Below are positions 17,925-26,338 of a stretch of DNA of 64,000 nucleotides, piece by piece. This DNA is from Vibrio jasicida CAIM 1864 = LMG 25398 (GTDB lineage: Bacteria > Pseudomonadota > Gammaproteobacteria > Enterobacterales > Vibrionaceae), in NCBI RefSeq assembly GCF_000400365.1, contig NZ_BAOG01000054.1, positions 60,929 through 124,928 on the forward strand, written 5' to 3'. A program made the position numbers and the translations under genes. The notes under the pieces were generated by a model that saw only the letters and a program-made list of their open reading frames with translations, did not search any database and was not told where the DNA came from. Each line of letters begins with the position of its first letter. Position 1 is the stretch's first letter.

Positions 17925-19526
17925 CTAGTTCGCTTTCGCTAAACGTCGCTGAATGAACTGAGGTTCTGTGCGCATACCCATCACCAGACTGACACACATA
18001 ACCAATAGAATGATGGTGAATGGCAGACCAGTTGAAATCGTACCGGCTTGCAGGGCTTGAATTGCTTCTGTACCACCAATCCACAGTAGAACAGCCGCAA
18101 TAGCACCTTCTATGGTTGCCCAGAAGATACGTTGTGGTACTGGCGCATCCACTTTACCACCAGCGGTAATACTATCGACAACCAGTGATGCAGAGTCTGA
18201 CGAGGTAATAAAGAACACCATGATCAGAACAATCGAAATGACAGACAAAATCGAGCTCATTGGCATTGCTTCATAAGCATAGAATAGTGACAGTGTTAGG
18301 TCGGTAAGCCCATTCGTACCAAGCTCTCCCACTTTGTTCATTACTTGGTCTATCGCAATGCCACCAAATGCGGACATCCAAATTAGCGTTATGAGCGTCG
18401 GAATTAAAATCACAGCAGTAAGGAATTCGCGAACCGTACGTCCTTTTGATACTCGTGCAATGAACATACCCACACATGGTGACCATGAAATCCACCAAGC
18501 CCAGTAGAACACCGTCCAACCGTGCATCCACGCTTCATCTTCTCGGCCATACGGGTTGCTAAGAGGAATAATGTTCTCAACGTAACCCATTAGCGTAGTC
18601 GGGATAGTACTCAACGCGACGGCAAGACCCGCTAGGATAACAAAGACCAATAGAGCAAAAGCCATAGTAAGGTTGATGTTGCTCAGCACTTTTACGCCGC
18701 CATCGATTCCTCGAATGACCGACACAACCGCAAGTGTAGTAACGAAAGCGATCACCCCAAGTTGCATTCCAATGCCACTTTCAATGCCCATCACATGCGC
18801 GATACCGCTTGCAGCTTGCTGCGCGCCTAGACCTAACGAGGTTGCTAGACCAAAGAGTGTTGCGAGCACGGCCAGAACATCAATCACATGGCCAAACCAA
18901 CCCCACGTGCGATCACCAAGCAGTGGGTAAAAGACGGAACGGATTGAAAGTGGTAGGCCTTTATTAAAGGCAAAGAAAGCCATAGACAGTGCAACAACGG
19001 CGTAGATTGCCCAAGGGTGCAGACCCCAGTGGAACATGGTTGCCCCAAGTGCGACTTGTTTGGCTTCTTCTGTAAATGGCGTTACGCCAAGTGGAGTCTC
19101 GTACCAACCTGTAAAGTATGCGACAGGTTCGGCAACGCCCCAAAACATGAGACCGATGCCCATGCCAGCAGCAAACAACATCGCAATCCAAGAAATGTTG
19201 GAATGTTCCGGCTTTGCGTTCTCACCGCCAATGCGGATCTTGCCAAAAGGAGAAAAGATCAAACCAATACAGAAGATTAAAAAGATATTGCCAGCCCACA
19301 TGAAGAGATCATCAAAGCTGCCTATGATCTGCCATTTGACACCATCAAGGCTTGCTTTTGCAGTGGCTGGGTCGACGAGCAGAAGTGCGATTAAAAAAAT
19401 AATGATCAAGCCAGCGCTGGTGCCAAAAACAGGGTTATGAACATCAAATCCCCACTTTTGAACGTTGTCTTGGCCGACCGTGTAGTCAGTATTATCAATA
19501 CTGTACTTATCCTTAGTTGTAGACAT
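17925..19526 (-). CDS. BCCT-family compatible-solute transporter
   Basis: About 533 residues with 12 predicted membrane helices. It imports betaine, choline, carnitine or ectoine-type solutes with sodium or protons. Family marks are GLMFWGVAEPVAYF and the signature GWTVFYWAWWISWSPCVG, with FIARVSKGRTVREF after it. The tryptophan box of the substrate site is intact. The substrate cannot be told from sequence; vibrios carry several BCCT carriers for osmotic protection. The start is ambiguous among TTG 19538, ATG 19529 and ATG 19526; 19526 (MSTTKDKY) is preferred because GAGAGGG lies just before it. The gene next to it encodes potassium uptake, another osmotic function. Confidence 0.9.
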   Translation of the reverse strand: MSTTKDKYSIDNTDYTVGQDNVQKWGFDVHNPVFGTSAGLIIIFLIALLLVDPATAKASLDGVKWQIIGSFDDLFMWAGNIFLIFCIGLIFSPFGKIRIGGENAKPEHSNISWIAMLFAAGMGIGLMFWGVAEPVAYFTGWYETPLGVTPFTEEAKQVALGATMFHWGLHPWAIYAVVALSMAFFAFNKGLPLSIRSVFYPLLGDRTWGWFGHVIDVLAVLATLFGLATSLGLGAQQAASGIAHVMGIESGIGMQLGVIAFVTTLAVVSVIRGIDGGVKVLSNINLTMAFALLVFVILAGLAVALSTIPTTLMGYVENIIPLSNPYGREDEAWMHGWTVFYWAWWISWSPCVGMFIARVSKGRTVREFLTAVILIPTLITLIWMSAFGGIAIDQVMNKVGELGTNGLTDLTLSLFYAYEAMPMSSILSVISIVLIMVFFITSSDSASLVVDSITAGGKVDAPVPQRIFWATIEGAIAAVLLWIGGTEAIQALQAGTISTGLPFTIILLVMCVSLVMGMRTEPQFIQRRLAKAN

Positions 19527-19938
19527 CATCCCTCTCAAAACTACTTAGAGTACAAACTAATTTGTCGGCGCGCACTATAACAAACGTCAGAGTAAATGGC
19601 TAATTTGTTGATGAAAAGATCAACTTGGTTGGTTTTTATACGTGCAAAAAGCAAAGAACACGAAATAATTTTCGGGATTGATAGTCTTTACAAATAAAGC
19701 ATCTGTCAAAAATATATATTGATAACTGTGTGAATAGCATGAGTGTGAGTCAGTTAGCTATTGTTCTGATTTAATTGACAATAAGTAGGAAAACTCGCTA
19801 GTTGCGTCTACGCTTTAAAAAGTTTTTGTGCGAATGTTTCAGTTAATCTTCTGTCAATTTTCTGTCGTCTAGTTTGCAGATGATAGGGAATAGGCGCAGA
19901 CTTTCGCGCTTGCTATTCAACGCATAAATGAGGCACAA
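19527..19938. other. 412-base divergent control region, BCCT transporter / ktrAB
   Basis: AT-rich region with no gene. It must hold the promoters for both neighbours. A TTGACA lies at about 19775, but I see no convincing matching -10. Near its end an imperfect hairpin (GAATAG..GCGC / GCGC..TATTC, 19888-19918) falls in the probable ktrA leader. GAGG before ATG 19939 is the ribosome site. Confidence 0.5.
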
Positions 19939-20601
19939 ATGAAAACGGGTGATAAGCAATTTGCTGTAATTGGTCTAGGTCGTTTCGGCTTAGCCGTGTG
20001 TAAAGAACTGCAAGATTCTGGCTCACAAGTTTTGGCGGTAGACGTTAATGAAGATCGTGTAAAAGAAGCGGCGAGTTTTGTTAGCCAAGCCATTGTTGCA
20101 AACTGCACTCATGAAGAGACGGTGACCGAACTTAAGCTCGATGACTATGACATGGTCATGATCGCCATCGGTGCTGATGTTAATGCCAGCATCCTCGCCA
20201 CTTTGATCGCGAAGGAAGCCGGCGTGAAATCCGTTTGGGTGAAGGCAAACGACCGCTTCCAAGCTCGCGTACTGCAAAAAATTGGTGCAGACCACGTGAT
20301 CATGCCAGAGCGAGACATGGGTATCCGCGTTGCACGTAAGATGTTGGATAAGCGTGTGTTGGAGTTCCACCCTCTGGGCAGTGGCTTGGCAATGACTGAG
20401 TTTGTCATTGGCTCTCGTTGGATGGGCAAAACTTTGGGCGAACTGGCTTTGTGCAAAGTGGAAGGTGTTCAAGTGCTGGGCTTTAAGCGTGGTCCCGAAA
20501 TCATCAAAGCGCCCGAGCTCACTACGACATTAGAAATTGGTGACCTTATTATTGTTGTCGGCCCTCAAGATAAATTAGCAAGCAAGCTGAAATCATTATG
20601 A
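19939..20601 (+). CDS. ktrA: KtrA, RCK regulatory subunit of Ktr potassium uptake
   Basis: 220 residues. The cytoplasmic RCK_N domain starts with FAVIGLGRFGLAVCKEL (GxGxxG nucleotide-binding motif) and an Asp that ends strand 2 (VLAVDVN). An RCK_C domain covers about residues 135-220. Octamers of this protein gate the KtrB channel-like subunit in response to ATP/ADP. The gene overlaps ktrB by 4 bases (ATGA), so the two are translated together. Sequence and length agree with the KtrA proteins known from vibrios, where the system provides sodium-dependent potassium uptake for osmotic adaptation. Confidence 0.95.
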   Translation: MKTGDKQFAVIGLGRFGLAVCKELQDSGSQVLAVDVNEDRVKEAASFVSQAIVANCTHEETVTELKLDDYDMVMIAIGADVNASILATLIAKEAGVKSVWVKANDRFQARVLQKIGADHVIMPERDMGIRVARKMLDKRVLEFHPLGSGLAMTEFVIGSRWMGKTLGELALCKVEGVQVLGFKRGPEIIKAPELTTTLEIGDLIIVVGPQDKLASKLKSL

Positions 20602-21965
20602 GCCAATTTCACCAGAGTGTTTTTTTTCAAGCAGAAGACGGCATACGAGATAAAGCGAAAGGTGGCGAGCCGCGCATTATATTGCTGAGCTTTCTCGGTG
20701 TGTTATTGCCTTCTGCTGTTTTGCTAACCTTACCTATGTTTTCGGTGACCGGTCTGTCGATTACCGATGCGCTATTTACTGCGACTTCTGCCATCAGTGT
20801 GACGGGGCTTGGGGTCGTTGATACGGGGCAACACTTCACCTTGGCCGGTAAGATTTTGCTGATGTGCTTGATGCAAATCGGTGGGCTAGGGCAAATGACG
20901 TTATCTGCGGTATTGCTTTATATGTTTGGTGTTCGCCTTAGCTTGCGCCAACAAGCCTTGGCAAAAGATGCCTTAGGACAAGACCGTCAGGTTAACTTGC
21001 GTAAGCTGGTTAAGAAAATCGTGGTGTTTGCCCTGATCGCAGAAACGATAGGTTTTATTTTCCTTTCTTTCCGTTGGGTGCCTGAAATGGGTTGGCAAAC
21101 GGGGATGTTCTACGCACTGTTCCATTCTATCTCTGCGTTCAACAACGCCGGATTTGCATTGTTCTCAGATAGCATGATGAGCTTTGTGAATGACCCAGTG
21201 GTGATCTTTACGTTGGCGGCATTGTTCATATTCGGTGGTTTGGGTTTCACTGTTATTGGTGACTTGTGGTTGCATTGGCGAAAAGGTTTTCACTTTTTGC
21301 ACTTGCATACCAAGATCATGTTGATTGCGACCCCCGTATTGCTTGCCGTTGGGACCATCATGTTCTGGTTATTGGAAAGACACAATCCGAACACAATGGA
21401 ATCTTTGCCTGTGGCGGGGCAGTGGTTAGCGGCGTTCTTCCAATCTGCCAGCGCACGTACAGCGGGTTTTAATAGTGTCGATCTAGCACAATTTACTCAA
21501 CCAGCTCTGCTGGTGATGATTGTATTGATGCTTATCGGTGCGGGTTCTACCTCAACTGGCGGTGGTATTAAGGTGTCTACCTTTGCTGTCGCGTTTATGG
21601 CGACATGGGCGTTCCTTCGTCAGAAAAAGCATGTCGTCATTTTCAAACGTACCGTCAATTGGCAAACCGTTACTAAGTCGCTTGCGATTATTGTTGTGAG
21701 CGGGGCTATTCTCACGACGGCAATGTTTTTGCTCATGCTCACCGAGAAAGCCGACTTTGATAAGGTGATGTTCGAGACGATTTCTGCTTTTGCGACTGTT
21801 GGATTAACTGCTGGTTTGACGGCTGATCTTTCTGAACCAGGCAAGTACATCATGATAGTAGTGATGATCATTGGTCGTATTGGTCCACTGACGCTGGCTT
21901 ATATGCTAGCGCGTCCAGAACCAACGCTAATCAAATACCCAGAAGACAATGTCTTAACTGGTTAG
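20598..21965 (+). CDS. ktrB: KtrB potassium translocating subunit (5' end carries an adapter sequence)
   Basis: 455 residues of the Trk/Ktr/HKT family. Four pore loops with their key glycines are visible: SAISVTGLGV, SISAFNNAGFALF, SASARTAGFNSV and SAFATVGLTAG. A glycine-rich GAGSTSTGGGIKV loop lies in the third repeat and acts as the gate in Vibrio KtrB. With KtrA it takes up potassium with sodium dependence. Residues 10-18 (FQAEDGIRD) are translated from an exact Illumina P7 adapter at 20628-20651, so they should not be trusted. From RDKAKGGEPR onward the protein looks normal, and the frame is kept. Confidence 0.93.
   Translation: MSQFHQSVFFQAEDGIRDKAKGGEPRIILLSFLGVLLPSAVLLTLPMFSVTGLSITDALFTATSAISVTGLGVVDTGQHFTLAGKILLMCLMQIGGLGQMTLSAVLLYMFGVRLSLRQQALAKDALGQDRQVNLRKLVKKIVVFALIAETIGFIFLSFRWVPEMGWQTGMFYALFHSISAFNNAGFALFSDSMMSFVNDPVVIFTLAALFIFGGLGFTVIGDLWLHWRKGFHFLHLHTKIMLIATPVLLAVGTIMFWLLERHNPNTMESLPVAGQWLAAFFQSASARTAGFNSVDLAQFTQPALLVMIVLMLIGAGSTSTGGGIKVSTFAVAFMATWAFLRQKKHVVIFKRTVNWQTVTKSLAIIVVSGAILTTAMFLLMLTEKADFDKVMFETISAFATVGLTAGLTADLSEPGKYIMIVVMIIGRIGPLTLAYMLARPEPTLIKYPEDNVLTG
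20628..20651 (+). other. exact Illumina P7 adapter/primer sequence inside ktrB (artefact)
   Basis: These 24 bases, beginning CAAGCAGAAGACGG and ending CATACGAGAT, are identical to the Illumina P7 flow-cell oligonucleotide. A run of eight Ts lies directly before. The translated FFQAEDGIRD is a known contaminant string in protein databases. A natural 24-base match is not credible. See findings. Confidence 0.95.
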
Positions 21966-21992
21966 TAATAGATCTGTTATCAGCAAACGATT

Positions 21993-22030
21993 ACGCGAGT
22001 ATGGCGGTTTAACTGCGCTCGCGTTTTTTA
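21993..22030 (+). terminator. terminator of ktrAB
   Basis: ACGCGAG (21993-21999) pairs with CTCGCGT (22018-22024) and is followed by TTTTT. Confidence 0.75.
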
Positions 22031-22192
22031 TAAATACGCTGCAGAAATGAGAATAATTTCGATTTATTTGCATTAGTAGTATTTCAATCCTTAACGATTT
22101 CTGTACTATCCCATAGTTCTTTCATATACAACTTGTTGTTTTATTTGCGTATGGAATGCGTAATTCGCGCATCGAACTCATGGAGCCGTAGT

Positions 22193-25174
22193 TTGAAGTT
22201 CAAGACACTAGCACTCACCATGCTGGCCGCTTTCGTATCTGGTCAAAGCATGGCAACCACCCCTCCTTCCCCCAATTGGCGAGTAGTCGCCCTAAGCGAT
22301 GGTACTTCTAGTGATGTGATTCTGCGTGGTAGCGCAAGTTTTCACTGGCACGAAGATAAACAAGGTAATGCGCTGATCAAACAGGGTGAGACTTGGTTTT
22401 ACGCCCAAATTGAACGTAAATCCGATCGCCCTATTTTGGTTTCAACGGGTGTTGAAAAGACACAAGCAGCCACTGCACCTGCCATTGCAAAAAATCGCCC
22501 AAGCGTCTTGCTCAAGCAGTCGATGTCTTCATTGAAAGGCATAGAACCAAGAGCGCGCGCCAATATGATGCGCCAAGCTCAGGGAATTCAAGCGATGAGT
22601 GGGGCGAGTGTTAAGCAGCAACCACTATTGGTTGTCGAAGTGTCCTTTAATGATCAAGCGATGGTGCATGATTTCCAACCTTTGGTGTTTGGTGAAAATC
22701 GTCAAAGTGTGGTGGATTACTACGACAAGAACTCGAAAGGGCAATATCGTGTTGTTCCAGCCGTTGAAACATACGGGACGGAAAATGATGGTGTGATCGG
22801 TGTTAGCGTTAACCAAAACCACCCAGATTGTAACAGCAGTTTTGGTGGTGATGCGTGTGATGTAAAGACCAAGGCCGTTTTTGCGGAGGCCTATCAAAAA
22901 TTGGACCCGTACTTAAACTTGGCCCAATACGATGTCAATGACAACGGGCGTATTGACCCGACAGAACTGTCAGTGATGTTTATTTTTGCTGGTGGTGACC
23001 GTTCGACAGACTATCTTGATCGTCCATCAATTTGGCCGCACAAATTCTCTCATGATGATGTAACCATCGACGGTAAAACGATCACAGAGTATTGCGTGTT
23101 TGCTGATTTCCAAGTGACGCACCAATCGACATTGGGAGTGATCGTTCACGAACTCGGTCATCTTATGCTTGGTTTACCGGACCTATACTCCTACAACGGT
23201 TTGGCCTCTATTGGTCAGTGGGGAGTGATGGGCGCTGGTTCATGGGCGATGAAACCAGGGGACAGCTATGCTGGCGATACTCCCGTTAATATGAGTGCGT
23301 GGAGCAAGCATGCCGCTGGGTTTGTCGTACCAGAAATTGCCCAAACGGACGAATCTTCCTCGGTATCGAATGGCGAGGTAGAGCTGGTTTACCTTGATCC
23401 TTACTTAAAAGAACATGGCCCTCGCGTTTACCTTGAAAATCGTACCCATGTTGATTACGACCGTGCATTGGCAGGAGAAGGTGTTCTCGCTACGTCGGTG
23501 AATATCTTGAATCCTTTCAATGGTGCTGGCGATATGCAGGTGCAAATCTTGCAAGCCGATGGTGAGCGTGAGCTTGAGTGGGGATTCCCAAGTGACAGTG
23601 GCGATTTGTACCCAAATGGTGCTACGGCTATCTCTGATTTCTCTATTCCTAGCTTGAGTAGTATTACGGGATACAACACTGACGTCACTATTTCGAATAT
23701 TACGAGTAACGCCAGTAGCGCGACCTTCTCATTAACGATGCCAAATGAGCCAAATAAATCGGCTTGGAAAAATTCGTTCTATCAAGGCTATGTGATGTCG
23801 GGAACGGATAATGCGTTGGGCATTGCTATTGACCTCAAAGCCGCATCGCAACTTGATGGCCTTCAGGTTTACGCCACGTTAGACAGCTTTGAGAATTCGA
23901 TGAATTATAAGGTGTGGCGTTTTCCATCAACAGGTTTAGAAACTTACAGCCTGTGGTTAGAGGAAAGTGAAGCTCAGTTGCTACAAGAAGGTTCTTTGCA
24001 AGGTTCCTCACGTATTCTTTTTGATCAACCTAGTCAGCTAAGTGCGGGTCATCACTTGCTAGTCGTTGAGCTTGAAGGTGGGCGTTTTGAAACTAATTTC
24101 AATTTTGAAAGTGCGTTAGCGACAGAATTGCAATCTCAACCAACGATGTGGGCTGGTCGCAGCAACGCGATTTACGCAAATGGTTTAACGAGACAAAGCT
24201 TTTCTTTCATTCCTTTCGCCGCCTTATTTGATATCGACACAAACAGCCTTGTTGAAGCAAAAGCCGATATCATTGAAACCGATAAGAATGTTTCTGTTGA
24301 TCTGAACTTAATGGACAATGACTTTGTTGCTCCAGGTTATCAATTTAATGTTGAATACACGCAGCAACCGACACATGGATCTATTAGTGGGAATAAATAC
24401 CAACCACAAATGGGCTTTGTAGGGACTGATCGTTTCCAATATCGTCTTGTTTCTTCTGATGGTGCATTGAACTCGGCATCAGTCACCGTTCAAGTGACAG
24501 TGAATGGTCAAAATGAAGCGCCAACCGCGAGTATTGACGTTGATACCAGCAGCATGAGTGTTGATGGCAAAGTAAGCTTGTCAGCGGCATCGAGTACGGA
24601 CCCAGATGGCGATACGCTTGAATATACGTGGGTACAAACCTCCGGTACGGCAGCAACATTGACGAATACAAGCAGCGCAGACGCAAGTTTTAGTGTCGTT
24701 CAAGGTACGAAAGCCGGTGAGGTTCTAACGTTCCAAGTGACGGTCACCGATCCAAGCGGATTGTCTTCAAGTGCAACAGTCGATGTTGAAGTTGAGAATA
24801 CTGCGCCGGTGACGCAACCAGACTCTGCCAGTGTTGAAGCGGGTAAGAGTATTGTGATTGATGTGTTGAGTAATGATTCGGATTTCAATGGAGACACACT
24901 CATATTGCAAAGTGTAAATAACTTGTCTGGAGACGGCTCTGCGAGAGTCCTTAACGGTAAAGTCGAATATCAAGCACCAGATGATGAAGTCGCGAACGTT
25001 CAGTTGGAATACACTGTTTCTGATGGCATGGGTGGTACTACCAAAGGATCCATCAATGTTTCCGTCGTGGCTTCAGTTAAGAGTGTCGATTTCAAAAAAT
25101 CTGACAGTGGCGGTAGTGTCTCTTATTGGGCATTAATGTTACTGGCGCTACTTGGTTGGCGTCGCCGTACTTAA
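22193..25174 (+). CDS. secreted M6-family metalloprotease with GlyGly-CTERM tail
   Basis: 993 residues from TTG 22193, chosen because GGAG lies seven bases upstream and it gives a clean signal peptide ending at SGQSMA. An ATG at 22151 and a TTG at 22133 are in frame but lack a ribosome site. The M6 protease domain has VIVHELGHLMLGLPDLY (zinc site HELGH at 319-323) and GQWGVMGAGSW (the Met-turn). An EF-hand-like DVNDNGRIDPTE precedes it. After the protease part come cadherin-like/tandem-95 and PKD-like repeats (VTDPSGLSS, VLSNDSDFNGDT), which often bind calcium. The end is SDSGGS, a hydrophobic helix and RRR, which is a GlyGly-CTERM signal. Such proteins leave by type II secretion and are cut by a rhombosortase; one is encoded at 44108. 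Substrate unknown. Confidence 0.88.
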   Translation: MKFKTLALTMLAAFVSGQSMATTPPSPNWRVVALSDGTSSDVILRGSASFHWHEDKQGNALIKQGETWFYAQIERKSDRPILVSTGVEKTQAATAPAIAKNRPSVLLKQSMSSLKGIEPRARANMMRQAQGIQAMSGASVKQQPLLVVEVSFNDQAMVHDFQPLVFGENRQSVVDYYDKNSKGQYRVVPAVETYGTENDGVIGVSVNQNHPDCNSSFGGDACDVKTKAVFAEAYQKLDPYLNLAQYDVNDNGRIDPTELSVMFIFAGGDRSTDYLDRPSIWPHKFSHDDVTIDGKTITEYCVFADFQVTHQSTLGVIVHELGHLMLGLPDLYSYNGLASIGQWGVMGAGSWAMKPGDSYAGDTPVNMSAWSKHAAGFVVPEIAQTDESSSVSNGEVELVYLDPYLKEHGPRVYLENRTHVDYDRALAGEGVLATSVNILNPFNGAGDMQVQILQADGERELEWGFPSDSGDLYPNGATAISDFSIPSLSSITGYNTDVTISNITSNASSATFSLTMPNEPNKSAWKNSFYQGYVMSGTDNALGIAIDLKAASQLDGLQVYATLDSFENSMNYKVWRFPSTGLETYSLWLEESEAQLLQEGSLQGSSRILFDQPSQLSAGHHLLVVELEGGRFETNFNFESALATELQSQPTMWAGRSNAIYANGLTRQSFSFIPFAALFDIDTNSLVEAKADIIETDKNVSVDLNLMDNDFVAPGYQFNVEYTQQPTHGSISGNKYQPQMGFVGTDRFQYRLVSSDGALNSASVTVQVTVNGQNEAPTASIDVDTSSMSVDGKVSLSAASSTDPDGDTLEYTWVQTSGTAATLTNTSSADASFSVVQGTKAGEVLTFQVTVTDPSGLSSSATVDVEVENTAPVTQPDSASVEAGKSIVIDVLSNDSDFNGDTLILQSVNNLSGDGSARVLNGKVEYQAPDDEVANVQLEYTVSDGMGGTTKGSINVSVVASVKSVDFKKSDSGGSVSYWALMLLALLGWRRRT

Positions 25175-25184
25175 TTTATGTTTC

Positions 25185-25212
25185 AAAGCCACTCTTTTGA
25201 GTGGCTTTTTTC
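25185..25212 (+). terminator. terminator of the M6 protease gene
   Basis: AAAGCCACTC pairs with GAGTGGCTTT across a short T-rich loop and ends in a T-run. Confidence 0.8.
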
Positions 25213-25344
25213 TGTTCATTCTTATTCCAACAATGTATTCATCGATCTTTTTACTATGAGATGAGTTTCACCTTTATTTTTGTACGCTTTCTATTCTTGA
25301 GGCGTAATCTATGGCTAGGTATTTATAAAAGTAAGGATATTTTT

Positions 25345-26160
25345 ATGTCTGATAATCGGTTTTCTGTTGCGGCTATTTGCCAAGAAGCAGTAGTAATGGT
25401 CAGAGCAAATCTGCTCGCGATAGTTGTCGCTTGTATTCCTTTGATCGTGGTTCACACGATCTTTATTACCCAATACCAAGAAGCCCTAGTTCAAGGATCG
25501 CAAGAGCCTGACTTTTCTAACTTTGGTGCTGGTTTCTTTATTACGACTTTCCTTTTGTACCCGCTGGTTGCGGCAATGGCGGCGGTTCGCATCCACCGTA
25601 TTTATCTTGCTCATGAATACATGCGTTCTGTTCTCGATGTGATGCGCTTATCCATGCGAGAGTTACGGTTTATTGGTTGGTGGATTTTGTTCGGTTTATC
25701 AATGGGCTTGATCATCGCGTTACCGATATTTCTCGTGACGTTTTTTATCGTCTTTGAAGGCGGAGAGATCAGTGAGTTCACAATGAACCTTGTTACCTTG
25801 CTGCTGAGTGTTCCGGGATACTGGGTTCTTTCCCGTTGGTCCTTAGTGTTACCTGCAACGGCGTTAGATCGTGAACCGAGAAGCCTTGGTAATGCATGGC
25901 GACAAAGTCGTCCTTTCAACAAGCAGATTTTTATTTTGATGGGGCTAATTCCTTTGGTTGTGGGATCGGTTAGTCAATTTGTGTTCGCTGAGTTCACCCA
26001 TCTTTTCGCATTGATCGTGTCTGGCGTTATTTTCGGTATTTTTGGAGCCTTCCAAATCGCACTTCTATCTTTGAGTTATCGAACGATTCTGGATATCGAA
26101 CGCGCTCGGTTTAAGGGTGTTCCAGATTCTCAGAGCGATGCATACGAGTTTCGAGGGTAA
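25345..26160 (+). CDS. multi-pass inner-membrane protein of unknown function
   Basis: 271 residues with about six hydrophobic segments (for example LLAIVVACIPLIVVHTIFI, FFITTFLLYPLVAAMAAVRI, WWILFGLSMGLIIALPIFLV, HLFALIVSGVIFGIFGAFQIAL). The start at 25345 (MSDNRFSV) follows AAGGA; the longer open reading from 25201 covers the preceding terminator and is not coding. It has a loose resemblance to YciC-type proteins, with a late 'R.LGNAWRQS' element seen in several membrane families that lack known activity. It stands alone between terminators. I do not recognise a function. Confidence 0.7.
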   Translation: MSDNRFSVAAICQEAVVMVRANLLAIVVACIPLIVVHTIFITQYQEALVQGSQEPDFSNFGAGFFITTFLLYPLVAAMAAVRIHRIYLAHEYMRSVLDVMRLSMRELRFIGWWILFGLSMGLIIALPIFLVTFFIVFEGGEISEFTMNLVTLLLSVPGYWVLSRWSLVLPATALDREPRSLGNAWRQSRPFNKQIFILMGLIPLVVGSVSQFVFAEFTHLFALIVSGVIFGIFGAFQIALLSLSYRTILDIERARFKGVPDSQSDAYEFRG

Positions 26161-26172
26161 GCCATCATGGCA

Positions 26173-26215
26173 GCCCCGTTAACGATGCTGTAAAGCGGGG
26201 CCGCTTATTTTTACT
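26173..26215 (+). terminator. probable terminator after the membrane protein gene
   Basis: GCCCCG (26173-26178) can pair with CGGGGC (26196-26201), followed by a T-rich stretch. The 17-base loop makes it a weaker candidate. Confidence 0.5.
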
Positions 26216-26338
26216 CCTTTCTCTAAAGTGGTTTCTTTGATCTGCTCTTTCTGAAATACCCATGAATAATTCGTGGCTGAAAGCTATGGCATACAGGGCG
26301 TATACTTTCTAACAGGAAGCCGTATTTGAGGAACCATC

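Noticed and set aside
20598..20660. The KtrB N-terminus as a novel natural variant
   Set aside because: A 24-base exact match to a commercial sequencing oligonucleotide explains it fully.
22133..22192. Longer start for the M6 protease (TTG 22133 or ATG 22151)
   Set aside because: Neither has a ribosome site, and the extension disrupts the signal peptide. TTG 22193 has GGAG seven bases before it.
24240..25080. Repeats in the M6 protease as a DNA-level tandem repeat or array
   Set aside because: They are degenerate cadherin-like and PKD-like protein domains, not exact DNA repeats.
25201..25344. Extended N-terminus of the membrane protein gene
   Set aside because: It begins inside the M6 protease terminator and lacks a ribosome site. 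The ATG at 25345 has AAGGA upstream.
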